Part shown: positions 30,237 through 36,809 of the stretch, in pieces
How positions within the stretch are numbered: the first letter of the stretch is position 1
How the letters are laid out: each line of letters starts with the position of its first letter
From: Kitasatospora sp. Root107
GTDB lineage: Bacteria > Actinomycetota > Actinomycetes > Streptomycetales > Streptomycetaceae
Direction: 5' to 3'
Assembly (NCBI RefSeq): GCF_001424875.1
Contig: NZ_LMCT01000012.1
Coordinates: 572,691 to 609,499, forward strand
DNA length: 36,809 nucleotides
Translations under genes and position numbers: made by a program
Notes under the pieces: generated by a model
What the model was told of the DNA's origin: nothing
Seen by the model: only the letters and a program-made list of their open reading frames with translations
The model's database searches: none

Positions 30237-31475
30237 TCAGGCCGCCGCGACCAGCTCGGCGGGCGCCGGCCGGGTGGTGGTCAGCCGTTCCAGCAGCAGC
30301 AGTGCGGGCACCGCCGCCAGGCTGAGGCCGATCAGGAAGAGCCACGGCCGGGTCGCGCCCCCGGCGAGCAGCAGGGTCAGCAGGCCGGGGGCCACGGTCT
30401 GGCCCAGGGTCCAAGAGAGTTGATAGACCGCCAGGTAGCGGCCGCGCAGCTGCTCGGGAGCGAGCGAGACGCTCAGCTCCTCGGCGAACGGTGTCGCGGC
30501 GGTCTCCGCCAGCGTGTAGAGCAGCATGGCCAGGAAGAGACCGGCCGGCACCGCCCAGCCCGGGGTGCGGGTCAGCACCGCGAAGATGCCGAAGGCCAGC
30601 GCGTTGATCCCGCAGGCCACGGCGATCACCCTGGTCGGCCGGAACCGCTCCAGCCACTTGCTCACCAGGGTCTGGGTGAGCGCGACCTGAGCACCGTTCA
30701 GCACCAGCAGCGCACCGGCGATCCAGGCCTCGCGGTGCAGGCCCTCGGTGATGTAGACGGCCACCAGCAGGCTCTGGATCAGCGCCGAGAAGACGGAGCA
30801 GACGTTGATCGCCACCAGCAGCAGGTAGCGCCGGTCCCGGAGCACCGTCCGGTAGCCGCCCCCGGCCGGGGCCTTGCCCGGTACCGCCCGGGCCGCCGGG
30901 CGCCAGCGCCACAGCAGCAGGACGGCGACCAGGTAGCTGACCGCGTTGGCCGCCACCACCCCGCGCAGCCCGGCGGTGCCACCGATGCCGACCAGGAAGG
31001 CGCCGAGTGCGCCGCCGAGCCCGAGGCCGACGTTGCGCAGCATGTGGATCATCGCGAACCAGCGCGGCCGCTCCGCCCCGTCCGCCGCCAGCACCACCAG
31101 TCCGGTGCTCGACGTCCAGTAGGTCACCGCGCCGACCTGGGCCAGCCAGGCGGCCGCCACGATCTGCCAGACCTGCTGGCTGAACAGGAAGCCCGTGTAG
31201 CCGACCGCCGAGATCAGGTTGCCCGCCAGCGCCAGCCTGCGCGGGCCCCAGCGGTCGATCAGCGGACCCACCGTCACCGCCGTCGGCACCGCGAGCAGCC
31301 GGGCCAGGGTGAGTGCCCCGCCGATCACCGGCAGCGCGAGCTCGGTGGTGCGGGCGAAGTAGACCAGCACGAACGCCAGCACCAGCCCGGTGCCCAGGCT
31401 GTCGATCACGCTGGCACCGACCAGCCCGCCGTTCCCCGCCACCCGGGGCAGGCCGAATCTCCGCAAGGTACGCAT
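30237..31475 (-). CDS. MFS transporter, 12-TM
   Basis: A 412-residue transporter with about 12 hydrophobic helices. It starts MRTLRRFGLPRVAGNGGLVG. TM1 is ASVIDSLGTGLVLAFVLVYF, and the loop after TM2 carries GPLIDRWGPRRLALAGNLIS, a form of motif A. The second half repeats it loosely (SKWLERFRPTRVIAVACGIN). It belongs to the same broad group as actinobacterial MFS pumps that sit opposite DUF5937/ArsR regulators; substrate unknown. The ATG at 31475 has GAGGGGG nine bases upstream, so I prefer it to the ATG at 31493. It is divergent from the ArsR-type gene and converges on the other MFS gene. Confidence 0.88.
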   Translation of the reverse strand: MRTLRRFGLPRVAGNGGLVGASVIDSLGTGLVLAFVLVYFARTTELALPVIGGALTLARLLAVPTAVTVGPLIDRWGPRRLALAGNLISAVGYTGFLFSQQVWQIVAAAWLAQVGAVTYWTSSTGLVVLAADGAERPRWFAMIHMLRNVGLGLGGALGAFLVGIGGTAGLRGVVAANAVSYLVAVLLLWRWRPAARAVPGKAPAGGGYRTVLRDRRYLLLVAINVCSVFSALIQSLLVAVYITEGLHREAWIAGALLVLNGAQVALTQTLVSKWLERFRPTRVIAVACGINALAFGIFAVLTRTPGWAVPAGLFLAMLLYTLAETAATPFAEELSVSLAPEQLRGRYLAVYQLSWTLGQTVAPGLLTLLLAGGATRPWLFLIGLSLAAVPALLLLERLTTTRPAPAELVAAA

Positions 31476-31514
31476 GGCCGACGGCCCCCTCATCCAGAAC
31501 GCGGACCGGTCTGC

Positions 31515-31578
31515 TGAAATGAGTGCCGGTCGCGGGGACGACCCTGCCAGCGCCGCCCCGGGCCGCCCACAGATTTCA
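31515..31578. promoter_or_regulatory. Inverted TGAAAT / ATTTCA pair between MFS and ArsR-type genes
   Basis: tgaaat (31515-31520) and atttca (31573-31578) are inverted hexamers in the 131-nt region between the divergent genes, set in otherwise G/C-only sequence. They are candidate half-sites for the winged-helix regulator. The evidence is weak because the motif is short. Confidence 0.25.
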
Positions 31579-31606
31579 TCCTGCTCGAATCGTCCGGAGG
31601 CGGACC

Positions 31607-32587
31607 GTGCTCAGCCTGCAGTTCTCCGCCCAGGACCTGGCCCGGACCCGGTTCGGCCACTCGCCGCTCTGGGAGGTGGTCACCAGCATCGAGGCCCTCA
31701 AGGACCCCGGCGGCAAACCCTTGCACCTCGGCTGGGCCCGCGAAACCCGGGCCGCCCTCCCGGCGGTGGACCTCTCGCTGCTGTTCGCCCTGGTGCCGAT
31801 CCCCACCTACTACGTGCCGAGCTTCCTCACGCCCGTCCCGCAGACCCAATCCCCGTCCCTCGAGGACGAGTTGGCCGCGCTGGAGGTCACTCCGCCGGAG
31901 ACCGTCCGGGCCGACCTGGAGCTGCTCACCGGCCCGCTTCCCGCCCCGCTCACCGCCCTGCACCGCAACCCCGCCGACGGGCTGGCCCGGCTCGCCGACC
32001 AGATCTGGGCCTACTGGGAGGTCGCCATCCGGCCGCACTGGAGCCGGATCCAGCGCCTGGTCGAGGGCGAAGTCCTGTACCGCGCCCGGTCGATAGCGCA
32101 CGGGGGCGCCGCCGAACTCTTCGAGGCGCTGCACCCCCAGGTCAGCTGGTCCGACGACACCCTCCGGGTCAGGCACCGCTTCTACGAGGCCACCCGCACC
32201 CTGGACGGCGGCCGGGGTCTGATCCTGGTCCCCACCGTCTTCGTCTGGCCCGGCGTCTTCTCCCAGAGCACCCCGCCCCGTCAGCCCGGCCTGGTCTACC
32301 CGCCGCGCGGCATCGCCACGCTCTGGGAGAGCCCCCGCGACCGGGCGCCCGACGCGCTGGCCGCCCTGCTCGGCCGCTCCCGGGCCGCCCTGCTGGCCGA
32401 GCTCGGCGCACCCGCCTCCACCACCGAACTCGCCGCCCGCACCGGCATGCCGGCCCCCACCGTCTCGCACCACCTCACCACACTGCGCGCGGCCGGCCTG
32501 GCCGTCTCGCACCGCACCGGCCGCACCGTGCTCTACCTGCGCACCCCGCTCGGCGAGGCGCTGCTCGGCGCGAGCCCTACTCCGTGA
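31607..32587 (+). CDS. DUF5937 / ArsR-type winged-helix regulator
   Basis: A 326-residue protein with an unusual order: a ~240-residue N-terminal DUF5937-like domain, then a C-terminal ArsR-type winged helix (about residues 255-320). The N-terminal part opens SLQFSAQDLARTRFGHSPLW, with LWEVVTSIEAL typical of the family, and includes GRGLILVPTVFVWPGV. The HTH reads STTELAARTGMPAPTVSHHL and the wing RTGRTVLYLRTP. No Cys metal site is present, so it is not a metal sensor. The GTG start at 31607 has GGAGG six bases upstream. It is divergent from an MFS gene and probably regulates it. Its 3' end overlaps the convergent LtrA gene by 11 nt. Confidence 0.88.
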   Translation: MLSLQFSAQDLARTRFGHSPLWEVVTSIEALKDPGGKPLHLGWARETRAALPAVDLSLLFALVPIPTYYVPSFLTPVPQTQSPSLEDELAALEVTPPETVRADLELLTGPLPAPLTALHRNPADGLARLADQIWAYWEVAIRPHWSRIQRLVEGEVLYRARSIAHGGAAELFEALHPQVSWSDDTLRVRHRFYEATRTLDGGRGLILVPTVFVWPGVFSQSTPPRQPGLVYPPRGIATLWESPRDRAPDALAALLGRSRAALLAELGAPASTTELAARTGMPAPTVSHHLTTLRAAGLAVSHRTGRTVLYLRTPLGEALLGASPTP

Positions 32588-33752
32588 CCCTCCGGCGGCC
32601 CGGCATCCGGAGCAGCAGCAGCGGGCGGCCGGTCTCGACGATGAACGCCTCCACCCCGTTGACCGCACCGAGCACCAGCACCACCAGCACCGCCGTGACC
32701 GCCTGCGGCAGCGCCGAGGCGACCGAGGCCAGGGCCAGACAGGCCAGGGCGCCCGCCGTACGCGGCACCGCGGCCGCGCCGAACATCCGCCAGCGGGCGT
32801 AGCAGAACCCGGCCAGGTAGAGCGCCGCTCCCGGCGCCAGCATGAACTGCGGGAGTTCGTGCGGATGTTGACGTGGGTGCGCGAGCAGCTCCTCCAGCCC
32901 GACCGCCATCAGGATGATGGCCACCGCGTACGCCAGGTGCGCGTAGCTGAACACGTCCCGGACGATCCTGGCCTGCACCGGGTCGACGTCCAGACTGTGC
33001 CGGGCGGCCGGGGCGCTGTAGTGGAAGTAGGCCCACCAGAGCTGCACGATCAGTACGAACGCCACTCCCAGGGTGAGCAGGGCGACCGTACCGAGGTGGC
33101 CGTCCGAGACGTGCCCGCCGGAGGCGATCACCGTCTCGCCGAGCGCCATGATGACGAACAGGCCGAACCGCTCCGGGAGATGGGAGGTCTCGAACCTGGC
33201 GCGGTCCAGCCGCTTGCCCAGCAGTGTGGTGCCCAGCACCTCGATCAGCGCCCCGGCCGCCCACAGGACTTGGCGCGGTCCGCTGTCCAGGAAGGCGCCG
33301 AGCAGGAACAGCGGCCCGCTCACCAGCAGGCTGACCGAGAACGGCTCGATCCGCAGCCCGCCGAAGGTCGGCCAGCGCCGCATCCGCTGCCACAGGATCA
33401 GCCGCATCAGCACGTAGCAGACCCCGAACAGCACACCCCGGTCCCCCAGGGCGTCCGGCACCGCCACGCTCATGCCCAGCCCACAGGCCGCCAGCGCGAA
33501 CACCAGCAGCCGCCCGTGCACCCCGTCGAGGCTCTCCCCCGTCGCGTTGCCGAGCAGTGCCGCCCCGACCCAGCCCATCCAGAGCGGCAGGAACAGCATG
33601 ATCGCGGCCGCCACCTCCAGCAGCGAGTGCGCGTGTGCCAGCGCCACCGCGATCTGGGTGATGGCGAAGACCCACACCAGGTCGAAGAACAACTCCGCCC
33701 AGGTGACCCGCTGTTCGACCCGCTCTGCTCTGTCTCCCACGTCGTCCGACAT
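32577..33752 (-). CDS. Low temperature requirement protein A (LtrA) family membrane protein
   Basis: A 391-residue membrane protein with about ten helices. The diagnostic N-terminal motif is VTWAELFFDLVWVFAITQIA, matching the LtrA signature ELFFDLVFVFAVTQ. Later family features are LPERFGLFVIMALGETVIAS and HYSAPAARHSLDVDPVQAR. LtrA was named from a cold-sensitive Listeria mutant; its biochemical role is unknown. The ATG at 33752 has GGGGGCAACGGGG upstream. The C-terminal end overlaps the convergent ArsR-type gene by 11 nt, leaving no room for a shared terminator. It lies 126 nt downstream of the LuxR-type gene, with a palindrome between. Confidence 0.9.
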   Translation of the reverse strand: MSDDVGDRAERVEQRVTWAELFFDLVWVFAITQIAVALAHAHSLLEVAAAIMLFLPLWMGWVGAALLGNATGESLDGVHGRLLVFALAACGLGMSVAVPDALGDRGVLFGVCYVLMRLILWQRMRRWPTFGGLRIEPFSVSLLVSGPLFLLGAFLDSGPRQVLWAAGALIEVLGTTLLGKRLDRARFETSHLPERFGLFVIMALGETVIASGGHVSDGHLGTVALLTLGVAFVLIVQLWWAYFHYSAPAARHSLDVDPVQARIVRDVFSYAHLAYAVAIILMAVGLEELLAHPRQHPHELPQFMLAPGAALYLAGFCYARWRMFGAAAVPRTAGALACLALASVASALPQAVTAVLVVLVLGAVNGVEAFIVETGRPLLLLRMPGRRRVTE

Positions 33753-33862
33753 CCCCGTTGCCCCCTTCGGCCCTCGGGCGGCTCCCCGCCCGCACGGGCC
33801 CCATCGTGCTCAGTCGCCCCACTTCCGGGCAACCACAATGGTCCAAGGGTCGGGACGGGGAG

Positions 33863-33877
33863 CGGAGGTGACCTCCG
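33863..33877 (-). terminator. Short GC hairpin cggaggt-g-acctccg after the LuxR-type gene
   Basis: Perfect 7-bp arms (33863-33869 and 33871-33877) lie 1 nt past the stop of the regulator gene. The single-base spacer would force a slightly larger loop. It may be a weak terminator or part of the LtrA promoter region. Confidence 0.35.
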
Positions 33878-33878
33878 G

Positions 33879-34910
33879 TCAGCGCGCGGTGGTCTCGCCG
33901 AGCCAGCCGAGGGCGGCCACCTGGATGCCGGCCTGGAAGCGGCTGCGGGCGTCCACCCGGACCATCAGGTCGGCCATCATCCGGCGGACGGTGCGCAGCG
34001 AGACGCCGAGCCGCTGGCCGGCCCGCTCGTCGGTGAGGCCCTCGGCGAGCAGGCGGAGCAGTTCGCGCTCCTGGGCGGTGAGCCCGCGCGGGTCGCGCTG
34101 TACGGTCTCGCCCAACGTGATGGCCTGGTCCCAGAGTTGCTCGAACAGGGCGCGCAGGGCCGCGATCACGCCGGGGCTGTGCAGCAGCACGGCGCCCTTG
34201 CGCGGGTCCTCCGGGTCGATCGGGACGATCGCGGTGGCGTTGTCGACCAGGATCATCCGCAGCGGCAGCGTGGGCGTGGTCCGGACGGCGCCGCCCAGGC
34301 CGTGCAGCCAGCGCGCGTACTGCACGGTGGCCGGGTCGTTGCGGACGCTGTCCTGGTAGATGGTGCGCATCCGGACGCCGCGTTCCAGGGTCTCCTGGTC
34401 GAGGGTACGGCTGGCCTCCATGACCTGTAACGGCTGCGGGCCGCCGGGAGCGAGTGCGAGCACCTCGACGGCGGCGTCGGAGGCGAGTTGGATCAGCCGA
34501 CCGCGGACCTCGCCGAGGTCGGCGATCAGCTCGACCCCGGACTGGCTGCTGGGGGCGCGCACGCTCGCGTACTCGGCGATCAGGCCGGCCATCGCGGCGC
34601 GGCTGCGCTCGATCTCCTGCTGGCGGCGGGCCGCCTCGGCCTCCTGGCGGGCCAGCAGGGTGGCCAGCCCGAGTTCGGGATTGACGGCCCGCCAGCGGTC
34701 CTCGGCGCCGGTGGGCCTGGTGAGCGCCAGGTCGGCGAGGTGGTCGAGCGCCGCCCTGACCTCGGGCTCGCGCGCCTCCAGCCGGTCGGCGATGCCCTGG
34801 GTGTCCAGCTCGGGGTGGAGCAGCATCGTCCGGTACACCGCTTCGCCGAACGGGTCGAGGCCCATCGGCTGGGACGCGGTCAACGCCCTGTCACCAGAAG
34901 TGCGGACCAC
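33879..34910 (-). CDS. TrmB/LuxR-type transcriptional regulator
   Basis: A 343-residue regulator. The N-terminal ~75 residues form a winged helix of TrmB type (PFGEAVYRTMLLHPELDTQG, DRLEAREPEVRAALDHLADL). A middle domain (about 100-255) includes LRMILVDNATAIVPIDPED and VLLHSPGVIAALRALFEQLW, as in other Streptomyces regulators with a phospholipase-D-like sensory fold. The C-terminal LuxR HTH is at about 275-335 (LTAQERELLRLLAEGLTDER, VSLRTVRRMMADLMVRVDAR). It has no receiver domain, so it is ligand-controlled or constitutive. The GTG at 34910 has GGGAGGG about seven bases upstream; the sequence just before it can fold into a compact RNA (34917-34986). Confidence 0.88.
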   Translation of the reverse strand: MVRTSGDRALTASQPMGLDPFGEAVYRTMLLHPELDTQGIADRLEAREPEVRAALDHLADLALTRPTGAEDRWRAVNPELGLATLLARQEAEAARRQQEIERSRAAMAGLIAEYASVRAPSSQSGVELIADLGEVRGRLIQLASDAAVEVLALAPGGPQPLQVMEASRTLDQETLERGVRMRTIYQDSVRNDPATVQYARWLHGLGGAVRTTPTLPLRMILVDNATAIVPIDPEDPRKGAVLLHSPGVIAALRALFEQLWDQAITLGETVQRDPRGLTAQERELLRLLAEGLTDERAGQRLGVSLRTVRRMMADLMVRVDARSRFQAGIQVAALGWLGETTAR

Positions 34911-34916
34911 ATCACA

Positions 34917-34996
34917 CCCTCCCCGTGACCGGAATCGAACCGGTCGATCTACAGGCCCTGACAGGCGGTCAGCGTACCGTCACGAGCAGGAACATA
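34917..34996 (-). promoter_or_regulatory. Predicted structured leader with T-arm-like hairpin, stem overlapping the Shine-Dalgarno
   Basis: Read leftward: a -10-like TATGTT (34996-34991), then CTCGTGA (34986-34980), which can pair with TCACGGG (34928-34922). Inside are CTGAC-CGCCT-GTCAG (34972-34958) and GACCGG-TTCGATT-CCGGTC (34945-34927). The last has the exact size and loop of a tRNA T-arm. The Shine-Dalgarno GGGGAGGG (34924-34917) overlaps the closing stem. The element is too short and lacks the D and anticodon arms needed for a tRNA. The fold is my reading by eye. Confidence 0.4.
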
Positions 34997-35166
34997 GAAC
35001 AGTCTTACGGACAATCACGGTGGTCCGATGGACGAATCGTGAAGGACCGGACACCGAACGGGTCTCCCGGTGACAGAAGCTGCCGTCCGGGGCCGGGACC
35101 CGCGACATATTGCTGCCAGGCGGAGAGATGCCACCTCGAACTTCCGGTCGACGCGCTGTCGGTGCC

Positions 35167-35172
35167 TAGGCT
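35167..35172 (+). promoter_or_regulatory. -10-like TAGGCT just before the 35180 gene (leaderless promoter)
   Basis: TAGGCT ends 7 nt before the GTG at 35180, the spacing expected if transcription starts at the start codon. There is no Shine-Dalgarno in between, and the -35 region (ttccgg at 35142-35147) is weak. Confidence 0.45.
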
Positions 35173-35179
35173 GGCAGGT

Positions 35180-35503
35180 GTGTATGCGATTCGAGCCCAT
35201 CTGGAGACGCCCGCCGGTCCACCGGCCGGCCACCCGGTGGCACCGGTCGTACGGGACGGCCTGGAGCGCGGGCTCCGGGGGCCGGCCCGGCTCAGCCACG
35301 CGCGGATCCGGGTGACGCCGCAGGTGCTGGACGCCGTGGTGTTCGTCGCGGCCGGCAATCTGCTGGACGCCGAGGACGGACTGCGCGATGCCTGGCACGA
35401 ACTGACCCGCACCGGCGGCGTGCTGAGTGGTTGGCACCTTCTGCACTGCGAGGCCGACTCCAGGATCGCGCTCGGTCTGCACGAGCTGCCCAGCCACCCC
35501 TGA
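35180..35503 (+). CDS. Small hypothetical protein, probably leaderless
   Basis: A 107-residue protein that I do not recognise. It begins YAIRAHLETPAGPPAGHPVA after the GTG, then has RIRVTPQVLDAVVFVAAGNL followed by LLDAEDGLRDAWHELTRTGG, and ends WHLLHCEADSRIALGLHEL. The pattern suggests a small alpha/beta protein with one Cys and no signal or membrane segment. The GTG at 35180 is chosen because a -10-like TAGGCT lies 7 nt upstream. The frame stays open back to 34925, but that part is A/T-richer and crosses the leader of the LuxR-type gene. A hairpin terminator follows. It is divergent from the LuxR-type gene. Confidence 0.6.
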   Translation: MYAIRAHLETPAGPPAGHPVAPVVRDGLERGLRGPARLSHARIRVTPQVLDAVVFVAAGNLLDAEDGLRDAWHELTRTGGVLSGWHLLHCEADSRIALGLHELPSHP

Positions 35504-35519
35504 CCGGCATCCGCGCAGG

Positions 35520-35543
35520 CCAGGGCAGTTCTGCCCGCCCTGG
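35520..35543 (+). terminator. Terminator hairpin after the 35180 gene
   Basis: ccagggc (35520-35526) pairs with gccctgg (35537-35543), and an inner ggcag/ctgcc can extend it. It starts 17 nt after the stop. A second hairpin, cagagtg/cactctg (35567-35573 and 35580-35586), follows. The remaining gap up to 35773 shows ccccgg/ccgggg pairing near 35723-35741 but no gene. Confidence 0.6.
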
Positions 35544-35773
35544 CAGCAGGTGACCCGAGCTGGCCTCAGAGTGTCACGGCACTCTGGTGCCAGCTCCGAG
35601 TAGAGACACGGACCACTGCGGGCGGCCACTCTCATGGTGTCGGCAAGAACGACGGACCGGAACACCGGGACAGCAGCCCCTCAGGGGGCCCGGTACGGAC
35701 CGTCGGCCGCACACCCTCAGATCCCCGGAAGCAGCCCGGGGTTCAGCCAAACGCGAGAGGTTCGGGCACCCTT

Positions 35774-36025
35774 ATGTCGCAGAAGGTCCGTTTCATCACG
35801 ATTGTCACTCTTGGTTTCAGCGTTCTGACCGGTGCCGCCGTCACCGCCCAGGTGGCCGGTTCCGCTCCGACCGCCGTCGTCCTGACCGCCGACGGCGCTC
35901 CGGGGGACGTGGCCATGACCGACAACATCACGACGGGCCTGCCCACCCCGCTGCCCATCCCCGCCGCCACCGCTGTGCCGTCCCCGCTGCCCACCGGCCC
36001 GCAGGACACCTGGGGCTGGGGCTGA
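35774..36025 (+). CDS. Small secreted Pro/Thr/Ala-rich peptide
   Basis: An 83-residue exported peptide. Residues 1-28 form a signal sequence (QKVRFITIVTLGFSVLTGAA, AQVAGSA); no lipobox Cys and no Cys at all. The mature part is low in charge, with VVLTADGAPGDVAMTDNITT, a Pro-rich PLPIPAATAVPSPLP stretch and the end TGPQDTWGWG. I know no family. It lies 86 nt upstream of, and on the same strand as, an orphan response regulator, so a secreted signal or surface peptide is conceivable. The ATG at 35774 has only a distant GAGAGG, so start or expression level is uncertain. The codon bias in the mature part matches the window. Confidence 0.6.
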   Translation: MSQKVRFITIVTLGFSVLTGAAVTAQVAGSAPTAVVLTADGAPGDVAMTDNITTGLPTPLPIPAATAVPSPLPTGPQDTWGWG

Positions 36026-36111
36026 GCCGTCCCGCCGCACCCCGCGGCTCCGCCTGACCATTCGTCAGTCCGCCTGTTCGCCCGACACTTCAACGCCACC
36101 GAGGTAGCCGG

Positions 36112-36780
36112 ATGATCACCCTCCTGGACCACCCTCCCTTCCGCTCGGCCCCGGCCCCCACCGCCGGGACCCCCACCGTGAGCGTCCTGCTCGCCGACGG
36201 ACACCACCTGTTCCGTTCGGGGCTCGGCGCCCTGCTCGACCGGGAGGCCGACCTCGCGGTCGTCGCCGAGTCGACCACCGCCGAGGAGGCCGCCGCCGAA
36301 GCCGCCCGGACCAGGCCGACCGTCGCCGTCCTCGACCCGGATCTGCCCGGCCCCGGCGGACCCGCCACCGCCGCCCTGATCCGCGACCACGCACCGGCCA
36401 CCGCCGTGCTGCTGCTGATCGCGGTGCCGCGCTCCTCCGACCTGCAGCGCGCGGTCGCCGACGGCGTCGCCGGGGTACTGCTCAAGGACGTACCGCCGGG
36501 CGCGCTGATCTCGGCGGTCCGCGAACTCGCCCGGGGCGGACGGGTCTACGACCCCAGGCTGGTGGCGGAGGTGGTCCGGCCTGCCGCGATGCCGCTCACC
36601 CCGCGCGAGCTGACCGTGCTCGGCCACGTGGCCGAGGGGGCGACCATCAACGAGGTCGCGGCCACCCTCTCGCTCTCCCCCGGGACGGTGCGCAACTACG
36701 TCTCGGCCGCGATCGCCAAGACCCACGGGCGCAACCGCTGCGACGCGATCCGGATCGCCCGCGAACACGGGTGGCTCTGA
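36112..36780 (+). CDS. NarL/FixJ-type response regulator with degenerate receiver
   Basis: A 222-residue two-domain regulator. The receiver spans about 22-145: VSVLLADGHHLFRSGLGALL, the phospho-acceptor D75 in VAVLDPDLPG, and K125 in VLLKDVPPGAL. Two usually conserved positions differ: the second residue of the acidic pair is Gly (D29-G30 instead of DD), and the Thr/Ser switch at the end of strand 4 is Ala (LLLIAVPRSS). It may be weakly or not phosphorylated. The LuxR HTH is at about 157-222 (LTPRELTVLGHVAEGATINE, LSPGTVRNYVSAAIAKTHGR). No histidine kinase is adjacent on the left; the right is outside the window. GAGGTAGCCGG precedes the ATG at 36112. Confidence 0.88.
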   Translation: MITLLDHPPFRSAPAPTAGTPTVSVLLADGHHLFRSGLGALLDREADLAVVAESTTAEEAAAEAARTRPTVAVLDPDLPGPGGPATAALIRDHAPATAVLLLIAVPRSSDLQRAVADGVAGVLLKDVPPGALISAVRELARGGRVYDPRLVAEVVRPAAMPLTPRELTVLGHVAEGATINEVAATLSLSPGTVRNYVSAAIAKTHGRNRCDAIRIAREHGWL

Positions 36781-36809
36781 GCCGACACCCAGCCCGGACA
36801 TGCCGATGC

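Noticed and set aside
34918..34986. A leftward tRNA gene, suggested by the ggaatcgaacc T-loop complement
   Set aside because: Only about 67 nt separate the possible acceptor strands. The D-arm is too short, no 7-nt anticodon loop with U33 on a 5-bp stem can be drawn, and the first acceptor pair is G-G.
1..36809. CRISPR array, insertion sequence, prophage or biosynthetic core genes
   Set aside because: No regularly spaced direct repeats, transposase, integrase, phage structural gene, PKS/NRPS or RiPP enzyme was found. The dispersed inverted repeats carry no coding sequence.

Overview
The window is very GC-rich, with short intergenic gaps, many GTG starts and strongly G/C-biased third codon positions. 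The gene families (NlpC/P60 hydrolase with a coiled coil, ThrE exporter, HSP90-like protein with a TPR-like partner, HbpS-type haem-binding protein, LtrA, DUF5937/ArsR and WYL regulators, GH62 enzyme) point to a Streptomycetaceae actinomycete, Streptomyces or Kitasatospora. No tRNA, rRNA, CRISPR array, transposase or phage gene was seen. It looks like ordinary chromosome rather than a mobile island.

Layout. 1-5231: the end of a GH62 arabinofuranosidase, a secreted NlpC/P60 cell-wall hydrolase under an MtrA-like motif, then a leftward run DedA -> ThrE exporter -> multi-spanning membrane protein. 5343-9987: a short fragment resembling a CDF transporter C-terminus, a dispersed repeat, and the leftward pair HSP90 -> TPR-like protein. 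10293-14948: a small secreted Asn/Gly-rich protein, a double TetR regulator, and the acyl-CoA dehydrogenase and acyl-CoA ligase genes it probably controls. 15086-18032: a small membrane protein, a cupin, and a TetR/MFS efflux pair with a clear double operator. 18303-20109: a lone TatA, a shortened membrane protein with a possible RBS-masking hairpin, and a two-TM-pore K+ channel. 20177-23308: leftward ECF sigma -> membrane-anchored putative anti-sigma -> Ser/Thr kinase. 23457-27517: a hypothetical protein, GNAT, methyltransferase, NUDIX, two small unknown proteins and an HbpS-like haem-binding protein. 27646-32587: two regulator/MFS divergent pairs (WYL + DHA2 pump; DUF5937/ArsR + MFS). 32577-36780: LtrA, a TrmB/LuxR-type regulator with a structured leader, a leaderless small gene, a secreted peptide and an orphan NarL-type response regulator with a degenerate receiver.

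The strongest signal not explained by genes is a dispersed long inverted-repeat element. Three copies and one fragment each sit between convergent genes and start at, or within a few bases of, the flanking stop codons. They probably act as two-way terminators, but their 60-70 nt core is conserved beyond what a terminator needs. A second signal is a compact RNA-like fold just before the LuxR-type gene at 34910. It has a tRNA T-arm-like hairpin, and its closing stem overlaps the Shine-Dalgarno sequence.
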